Origin: Oehlia diaphana
Taxonomy: Eukaryota > Glomeromycota > Glomeromycetes > Glomerales > Glomeraceae
Assembly: GCA_003833135.1 (NCBI GenBank)
Contig: QZLH01000526.1
Span: 1 to 64,000, forward strand
Reading direction: 5' to 3'
Length of the DNA: 64,000 nt
Each line of letters starts with the position of its first letter. Positions within the stretch are counted from its first letter, which is position 1. This document shows, piece by piece, positions 56,420 through 64,000 of the stretch. The translations under genes were made by a program, and so were the position numbers. The notes under the pieces are model-generated. The model was given only the letters and a program-made list of their open reading frames with translations. It did not search any database and was not told where the DNA came from.

Positions 56420-57690
56420 TATAGTTCCTGGTAACAACACCTATAAATTTACGCAAATGTAACTCCTATTGTAAACTTATTTCTTTTATTAATTAACTTT
56501 TTTAGACTTTAATAGAAATTTTAGAATATCATCGTAATTTTAAAATAATTAATTTTTATTATTACTTAAATTATTTGCTTAGTTTAGTTATAAATATAAA
56601 ATATTATTATTACATACAAGAATACTAATATGTTTAATAAGAATAAATTGTGATCTTAAAATTTGTTTGTAATAAAAAAGTTTTAACAAAAATATAGATG
56701 ATTTGTGTAGCAATTTCAATCATATATACTGTACATTATTACTTAAATTATTGAAATAATTGAAATCCCATAATTTTCATCAATTTTAAATTTTATTATA
56801 AAAATGAGATTGCAATACATCAAGTGCAATTTTTTGTACTTCCTAATAAAATTTGAAAAATACTCTCTTATAAATATGACATTATTGATAAAAGAATCAT
56901 TTGCCTTGTAGTTCTTATAATAGTTATTCATTTACAAAACATACCTTTATTAAGAAGAGGAAAGATATTTTTTCTTTGGTTAAATCATGTTGTGGTCCAA
57001 TAAACATAATCATAACAGATTCTTCTATAGTGATAAAAATGTTGAAAATATGATTTATTGCATTTTTTCTGTAATTCACTAATAACCTTTAGCCTAATTC
57101 TTATATTTTAGCATGTTCTATAGAACAATATAGAAATAATATAGACAATTATCCTAGTCATCAAGTACAATTCTATTTTGAACATACAGTTCATCTATCA
57201 AATGGTCTAACCAAATGTGTCAGGGTCTTGAACTTTCATTAAAGTATGATAGAACATTTACAGTAGAAATGAATGGATATGGGCACAAGGATCATTCATG
57301 ATCAATTTGGGATAAATTGAATGCCGCAATTTCAGGGGCTTTATATGAAACATTCTTAAGAATAACTGTTTTTCTCTATATACATACAATTGATGCTTGA
57401 AATATAAATTTTCTCAAATAGTAAAAGAATGAAAGTTCCAAACATATGAAATTACCCACTTTATTATTAAAAAAAGTAATGAATGGTACTATTAGTTAAT
57501 TGCACATATTAGATTATAACCCAAATTTAGCCCTAAATGCAAATTAATGAACTTCATCATGCATCAATTATCTAAACTTCCTATGATCAAAAAATACACT
57601 TTGATAAATCTTCTTATGATAATCTCCAAGGCTGGTATAACTTATTTTAGCACCTTTGTCATATATGATATTATTTTCTATACATATATG
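56420..57690 (+). repeat. Segmental direct repeat, copy 2
   Basis: Counterpart of 51240-52560, shifted by about 5.2 kb in the same orientation with scattered indels. The 96-codon open frame at 57547-57837 overlaps its end and is not conserved as an open frame in copy 1, so it is not called a gene. Confidence 0.8.
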
Positions 57691-58463
57691 AGTAAACACC
57701 TTCGACAACTACTACTATGGATACTCTTATTTTCATTTCACATCTGTGTGTGTATGTTCAGTAAATCTAACTGGTATATAATAAATGAGGAAGATTTTAT
57801 AAATACCTGGAGGAACAAAGTTGATTTAGCTGGATAGAAAATCATGACAGCACAGAGAATTTCTGAGAGAACCAGGTAAACAAATAAATGGAATTTTTAT
57901 CAAAAATTAAAATTATAACTTTGTATATTAATATTATATTTATTTTTAATTAATAGATATTATTTATGACAGTATGACATAAGAAGAAAATTAATAACTA
58001 TAAAAAAGTGAAATATATAAACAAATGTTTACAGATGAAAAAATATTGCAGAGCTTAATAAACGACAATCTAGTTATTTGAGTAGTTATAGCAATCCATG
58101 GCTTATAGTCACTGCATCATAATAGAGGTATTAGGACACAAATGTTTATTAATGTAAGAGTTTACTTTATGTGAGCACAATGACATCACTGTCAGATCTA
58201 ATTGAGGAATATCGGTTAAATTATCGGGAAACCAGGGATTTATCCTAAAGGTCCTGCAAAAATAATAAGAAAAGCGGCTTCACGTGTCCACACAAAAATT
58301 TTATATTTATTTTATTCAAAATTGAAAATAAAATTTCCTTTTAACGAACCTTGATATTGACTGTTGTTATTATGTGATAGGTAAATTAATAGTAAAAACG
58401 TAAAAATGTATATTTATTTATATCCAAATTCCAAAATACAAAAAATAAAAAGAATAAATATTT
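57691..58463. other. Intergenic
   Basis: No feature supported; a tcacgtgt word at about 58281. Confidence 0.35.
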
Positions 58464-59882
58464 TTAAACCCATTTAAATACTTCAAAAATATCTTCACTT
58501 AAAACATTTTCATACTTTTCAACTATACCTTTTGCTTTATAACTTTCTATTAAATCAAAATGACTATTTCCATATCTTCGATATTGAACAGTTTGTAATA
58601 ACATGGGATGTCTATCTTTCCAATTATCAAATAATAATTTAAAAGATTCCAATTTAGGTTCTATATTATAATGAAATTTAAATTTAAATAAACTAATTGG
58701 GGATGATTTGGTTAAAATTTCAAATACATGATTATAATCAATTATAACATTAGCATCCCAAACATCTTCAAAAATAATAAATAAACCACATAAATATTGA
58801 CATTTGATTAATAATTTTTCTAATTCTAAAATATTACTATTTTTAAATAATAATTTAAGATATTTAAGATTTGGACAATTATTATAAATAGCTTGAATAA
58901 TCATTTTATTACCAATCTCATTATGACTTGTATGATCAATTTTTATTTCACTAAGATTTCCAATTGTATTTTCAATTATATTTGTTAAAAATTTAATTGG
59001 AATACTTCGAGCTTTTAAATTTTGTAATAAAGGAAAGGATAAATTATCTAAATATTCCCATGATATATCATCAAATAATTCTAAACTTTTTAAATTTACA
59101 AAAGATGAAAGAATTGTTGTACTAGGTTGTTTGGTTATCTTAAAATGTTGTATGTGATTTGCATGTTTAATTAAAGATTTTTCGAGAATTTCATAAAGTG
59201 GACTATGTTTTTCTGAACAAGCCCCAAATAATAAACGAACGTCTATTAATTTTTTAGGTGTTTCAATTAATTTAACAATTCCATAATTGTTATTTTGAAT
59301 TTCAATAAAAAGTTCCAATTCCTTAATAGATTTACAAATTTCTACCAATCCAGTTAAAACATTATCACTTATATTAACATTACAACTAAGATATTTTAGT
59401 TCCGAAAAACATTTTTCTGAACCAGGAATAAGATTTATTTGATAATCAAATTGATAAGGTATATAAAGGTGAGTAAATTTAGTATTTTCATTAATAAAAA
59501 GATTTAAAATTTCATTTTTAATAGTTGAAATTTCATAACCTTCAAATAATGAATATAATACTTTATTAATTTCATTTAAATTTAAATGTCTACAAAAATT
59601 TATGTAATCAAATAAAGGTTTTTGATATGAATCTTTTAAAAAATTGAATTTTTGATTTAAAATATTTCTAAAATTATTCGGTAAATATGAAATAATTACG
59701 TTAAATAATAATTTATAATTTTCAATCTTTAAATTTAAATATTTCCAAGGATTATTCCATAAAATTGGAATAATCATTTCACACCAAGTTTTATTAACTG
59801 AAAGACATGAATAAAGTGATTTTTTATCATCTTGTAATTCTTGTAATATCAAATAAATAATGTCTCTATTTAGTTTCGACAT
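58464..59882 (-). CDS. F-box/leucine-rich-type protein, 472 aa (F-box copy 4)
   Basis: Intact single-exon paralogue of the 4-11 kb array, same strand, 47 kb away. The start at MSKLNRDIIYLILQELQDDK follows the family pattern; an in-frame ATG nine codons upstream (MSSLFKKKR) is less likely. The F-box is at residues about 3-48 (SCLSVNKTWCEMIIPILWNN). The LRR-like arm includes NCPNLKYLKLLFKNSNILEL, and the C-terminal block is LFDNWKDRHPMLLQT followed by SHFDLIESYKAKGIVEKY and a family EVFKWV end. It differs from copies 1-3 by a LWNN instead of LWKN/LWKD F-box end. Predicted SCF substrate adaptor; substrate unknown. Confidence 0.9.
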   Translation of the reverse strand: MSKLNRDIIYLILQELQDDKKSLYSCLSVNKTWCEMIIPILWNNPWKYLNLKIENYKLLFNVIISYLPNNFRNILNQKFNFLKDSYQKPLFDYINFCRHLNLNEINKVLYSLFEGYEISTIKNEILNLFINENTKFTHLYIPYQFDYQINLIPGSEKCFSELKYLSCNVNISDNVLTGLVEICKSIKELELFIEIQNNNYGIVKLIETPKKLIDVRLLFGACSEKHSPLYEILEKSLIKHANHIQHFKITKQPSTTILSSFVNLKSLELFDDISWEYLDNLSFPLLQNLKARSIPIKFLTNIIENTIGNLSEIKIDHTSHNEIGNKMIIQAIYNNCPNLKYLKLLFKNSNILELEKLLIKCQYLCGLFIIFEDVWDANVIIDYNHVFEILTKSSPISLFKFKFHYNIEPKLESFKLLFDNWKDRHPMLLQTVQYRRYGNSHFDLIESYKAKGIVEKYENVLSEDIFEVFKWV

Positions 59883-60016
59883 TCTTTTTTTTTTGAAAAG
59901 GGAAGACAATGAATATTCAAATGACCTTTATGTTGTGTTGTACCTGTATTACATTGCCAAATGTCGTAAATGTTACGCATTTAGCCAATCTACGTTACTG
60001 TCGTTACTCCATAATG

Positions 60017-60028
60017 ATAGTCATGTGA
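60017..60028 (-). promoter_or_regulatory. TCACATGACTAT box upstream of F-box copy 4
   Basis: Same box and similar distance (about 137 bp before the ATG) as in copies 1-3; the second shared motif is only weakly recognisable here (near 59965-59975). Confidence 0.4.
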
Positions 60029-60595
60029 TAAATTACTGCGGCTATTTTAGACTGATCGTTTAAAATAGCTCATGAAGTCGTATAAATAAAAATAAAAAAT
60101 AAAAGTATGGCTTTACTGTTAATATAGCGATGGTGATATTATGGTTATTATTTAGAAATATAAACTTCTATACCGTGAAAATGATTCTAGTGAAAGTGAC
60201 AAATGAAATCGACAACAAATTCAACATGATCAACCACTTTAGTGTATTATTTACATATAACCCTATATCAATTGGAATTCTACCGACTTCACTTATTCAC
60301 TACGAAGAATGTTTAAAGGAAGTCATGAGTAAAGGATTTCACTATCATTGCCTGATCAGTGCTTCTCGGTAATTTGGAACCATATACAGTATTTTAGATA
60401 GTATTAAATTTAATATTTTTTACTTTTAAGTCAGAAAACAATTATTAAATCAAAGAATCATGGACTTTATTATGCACGTGATAATATTATTATATTAATA
60501 TTTATGATAATATTAAACAAATATAGTATAAATGGTTTTAACATATAAAATGATTTGAGTATTTATGTTTTCAATTAAATAAAATAATTATATTA
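60029..60595. other. Intergenic
   Basis: No gene supported; an 80-codon open frame at 60130-60372 has no motif. A tgcacgtgataata word lies at about 60474. Confidence 0.35.
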
Positions 60596-63500
60596 TTAAT
60601 CATCGTCATCAGATGGAACTAATAATACAGTATAATGATTATTAATATTTTATATTCTTAAATAGTAAAATTGCTACAAAAAGTAAATTACACTTACTGA
60701 ATAAATCATCCCAATTATGAACATCGTAAACTGTATTATTATCATTTTTCTGTTCATTATTAGAATCTGAAATTCTTAAACAATGATTATTATTTATTTC
60801 ATTATTACAAAAAGAATAAATTGAATTTACCTTGTATATCATTATTATCATCGTTATCATTATCATCATTAGCATCATCTTGAATACCTAACATCTTTCC
60901 TAATTTAGTAAAAACCTTACTAATAGTTGGTCTCACTTCGGGTTCAGAATCCCAACATAGTTTATATAATTTCAAGTATTCGTCTGGTGTATCAGGTATC
61001 GGTTCTTCTCTACGACCATCCATTAAATGAATTCTTAAAAGATTTTCATTTTCATTGTTAATAAAAGGAGGATAACCACTAGATAATTCCCACATAAGAA
61101 CTCCTAAACTATAAATATCAGATTTATCATTATATTTGTATGTATAATCATCTAATAATTTAGGATCTATATATGAAATCATTCCAAATACGCCCGAATG
61201 AAGATGTGTCTCGGTTTCCGTACTTTTTGCAATACCAAGATCAATAATTTTAGCTTCTCCTTGGTGTACTACTATATTTCCAGAGTGTAAATCTCGATGA
61301 AGAATATTTTTTCCTTATGAAGAAATTTTATTCCTTCAGTAATTTGATAAGCTAATTTCATTTTATCACTCCAAGTTAATTCTGGAAAATTTCCCTTAAG
61401 ATAATTACGTAAATATCCACCATCAGCATACTCCATTATGAGTAAATGCTCTTTTGTTTCTTCATCTATAAATAAAATGTAAAATGAAATCTAATTTATT
61501 ACAATTCGAATAATATTGATAATTTGATATGAGCTTACCTAAACTTATACCTAGAATACGTCTTATTCTTTGGCAAAAATTCAGCCGTCCATGCATTTTT
61601 AATTCATGAATAAAAGCTTCAGTCGACTTATTACTAATTGATTCATTATTTTTTAATCTTTTGAGTGCAAATAACATAATTATTTGTTTTTATCCATTTG
61701 GCTTTTGATATAATGCCAAAATGACCTCCATCAATATTTTTCATATCTGATAATTCACTTTTATTAATAACTTTAACTACTTTATAATCTATTATAAAAT
61801 TGATGAATTCCGATGGTTCTAACTTATTATGAGTGATTGCCATTTTTCTAAGTTCATCGATAATTTTACTAATAGTTGGTCTTTGATTAGGTTTTTCACT
61901 CCAGCAATTCTTATATAGTTCTTCATATTCTATAGGAGTATCGGGAATGGTTTCCTCACGAATACCATTCTTAATAAAAGCAGCAAGCTCAATTCTATTG
62001 CTATAATCTTTAAATGGAGGACATCCGCTAGAAATTTCCCACATTATTACACCAAAACTATAAATATCTGATGATTCAGTATATAGAAAATTTCTATCAA
62101 ATATACGTTTTGGTTCAATATAAGCAATAACACCAAAATTACCAACATAAGCCGTTGATTTTTGAGTATATTGATACTTTGACAAACCAAAATCAGTAAT
62201 TTTAACATTGTTTTCATGAATAAGAATATTTTTAGAATGCTAATTAATAAATAAATTTATCAAGTTAATATTAATCATTTATAAAAATTGAACATGAAGA
62301 TATTACTTACTAGGTCTCTATGTAAAATATTTCTATCGTGCAAATAGTATAATCCGTCTGCAATTTGAAAAGCTAATCTTATCTTATCACTCCAAGTCAA
62401 TTTATCAAAATTATTTCCGAGATAATTTTGAAGATCTCCACCATTAGCATATTCCATGACAAGCAAATACTCTTTTGTTTTTATATCTAAATAAAAAAAT
62501 TATTTAGAAATATGTAAATAAAAACAATAATGCATGTTATTTTAAATTACCTTGACTAATACCTAAACAACGTATAATTCTGTCACCATCATTAAGTCTT
62601 AAATGGATTCGTAACTCATTAATAAAAGCATCTAATAAATTATGTTTTAAGTCTGCCGTTTTAGTCAATTTTTTACAAATTACATAATTTTTTGTTTTTA
62701 TCCAAGTTGCCCTCATAACAGATCCCAAATCCTCCTTTATTAAGTAGCTCAGGTCTTAATAAGTTACCAAAGGGTATGTATTCAACATCATCATTTTTTA
62801 GAGCGTTTTTAATCCATTTAACAGCATCGTCAATCTGATCATCATCATCAGATAAATAACTATCATCATCTTGAAAGTTATCAGATAATAAAAGACTAAG
62901 AGTTGAAACAACTTTTTGTATAGTTGGGCGTTCATTTGGTTCATATTTCCAACATTCTAAATAAGTGAATCGATTATCATTTTTTATTTTTTTTAAAAAA
63001 ATCATACAATCTTAATTACCCGCATATAATTGGTTATATTCATCATGAGTTTCATCAGTAAATTTTTCTCTGTCACCCCCAAAATAGATGAGATTAAATG
63101 TGTATCATCAATAATGTCCGTAATAGAATATGGTTGTCGTCCACTTGATATTTGCCATATTAAAACTCCAATGCTATATACATCAGACTTTTTATCCAAT
63201 TCGTAATTATGATTACTCAAAAATTTTGGATCTATGTAAGGTATTACACCAAATATTTTAGACATATTAATAGTTGATTCGGAAATTTTTTTTGCTAAAC
63301 CAAACCCTGCAATCTTAATATTTTTCTGATGTACGAGTATGTTCTTTGGGTTCTATAATTGCATTAAAAAACAAAAATTGAATAAATAAAGTTAAATAAC
63401 AAACCGAATAAAATAATTAAATATTACCAGATTACGATGAATAATATCACATTCGTGCATATACAATACAGCACTTGCAAGTTGGATTGCTAACCTATAT

Positions 63501-64000
63501 TTATCGCACAAACTAAGTTCGACAATATGTTTATTTAAATAAGAATCTAATGTACCCTCATTAGCATATTCCATAACTAAGCCGCATTCATTGGTTCCAT
63601 CAACTACAGTATAATAAGAGTAAAATAAACGTATTTTTATAAATATATATTAAAAGGAGTCATTATAATTATATACGTTACATCATGCTTTTATTACTTA
63701 CTGTCTTTTATCTTTGTGGTCCCATAAAATTGAATAATATTTGGATGAGAACTAATTTTTTGGTGTAATTTTACCTGTACGTATTAATATTTTAATTAAT
63801 AAATCTTTTTTTTTTAAAAAAAAAACTAAATAAATTAATTATTATACCTCATTGACAACGTCTTTAAAAGATTTGCCATTAAAGGATTTCAATACGTAAA
63901 AATGATTTATGTTTTTCAATTTGGCACGATAAACCCTTGAAGTACCTTTATTTCCAATTTCTTTTATATTTTCGAACTTTGAACATTCATAATAATGAAA
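60596..64000 (-). pseudogene. Tandem multi-kinase-domain gene, partial at right edge, with four frameshifts
   Basis: Minus-strand exons: >64000-63848, 63774-63712, 63603-63428, 63352-63020, 62956-62551, 62486-62311, 62239-61539, 61465-60831, 60766-60698 and 60618-60596 (stop). All junctions are GT-AG, and introns sit at equivalent points of each domain. Domain 1: Gly loop IGNKGTSRVYRAK, Lys in YVLKSF, but IIHRNL (HRD Asp to Asn) and IAGFGLAK (DFG Asp to Gly). Domain 2: VMEYANGGDLQNYL, LHRDL, ITDFGLSK, CPPF, NQRPTISKI. Domain 3: HRDLHSGN, IIDLGIAK, DIYSLGVLMWELSSGYPPF, EVRPTISKV, then an acidic tail ending in PSDDDD. Frames change at about 63076-63080 (C5 run), 62724-62726, about 61670-61690 (near the domain 3 Lys motif) and about 61311-61315. 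It is either a recently broken gene or one with sequence errors; long genes elsewhere in the window have none. Confidence 0.8.

Noticed and set aside
57547..57837. 96-codon open frame with hydrophobic segments
   Set aside because: It overlaps the end of a decayed segmental repeat whose other copy is not open in the same frame.
60130..60372. 80-codon open frame
   Set aside because: No motif or splice signals and no counterpart elsewhere in the window.

Overview
The window looks like a nuclear scaffold from an arbuscular mycorrhizal fungus (Glomeromycotina, most likely Rhizophagus). This rests on very high AT content, long homopolymer tracts, many short GT-AG introns of about 60-110 nt, and expanded families of F-box/leucine-rich proteins and TKL-type kinases (one a decayed kinase plus Sel1-repeat protein) among decayed mobile elements. 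No bacterial-type operons, CRISPR arrays or tRNA genes were seen.

Layout. 0-12 kb: a kinase relic, a MITE, then three tandem minus-strand F-box genes (4.4-11.1 kb). A scrap of mitochondrial small-subunit rRNA lies between the second and third F-box genes, and a palindromic MITE lies just beyond the third. 12-15 kb: a truncated ESCRT-III CHMP6/Vps20 pseudogene and an intact five-repeat Myb/SANT gene with a tiny last exon. 16.2-20.4 kb: a complete pogo/Tigger-like DNA transposon with TA target-site duplication and 24-bp inverted repeats, dead by at least one catalytic substitution and disturbed by an assembly gap, followed by a 972-bp inverted-repeat element with a purine-rich core. 20.6-24 kb: an eight-exon Cys-rich protein kinase gene; its upstream region is a triplicated 147-bp repeat and its C-terminal tail is encoded by tandemly duplicated exons. 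24-38 kb: a gene-poor repeat graveyard holding an 819-bp MULE-like MITE with a 9-bp target-site duplication, LINE and integrase relics, and dispersed repeats. 38.9-41.7 kb: a decayed kinase plus Sel1-repeat pseudogene carrying a roughly 560-bp insertion. 44.0-49.8 kb: an intact 14-exon gene for a GHKL/Hsp90-like ATPase-fold protein of about 1518 aa. 50-58 kb: another repeat graveyard with a 1.3-kb direct segmental duplication and a kinase relic. 58.5-59.9 kb: a fourth F-box gene. 60.6-64 kb: a minus-strand gene with at least three tandem kinase domains, running off the right edge, the first domain a predicted pseudokinase and the array frameshifted four times.

How the genes relate. There is no pathway here. 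The window shows birth and death of two large families: F-box proteins (four intact copies and one or two fragments) and TKL-like kinases (one intact gene, one damaged array, three relics). Two intact single genes, Myb and the GHKL ATPase protein, sit among them. The four F-box genes share an upstream signature, a TCACATGA box 110-140 bp before the ATG, which suggests that copies duplicated with their promoters. All function names come from reading motifs by eye; no database search was run.
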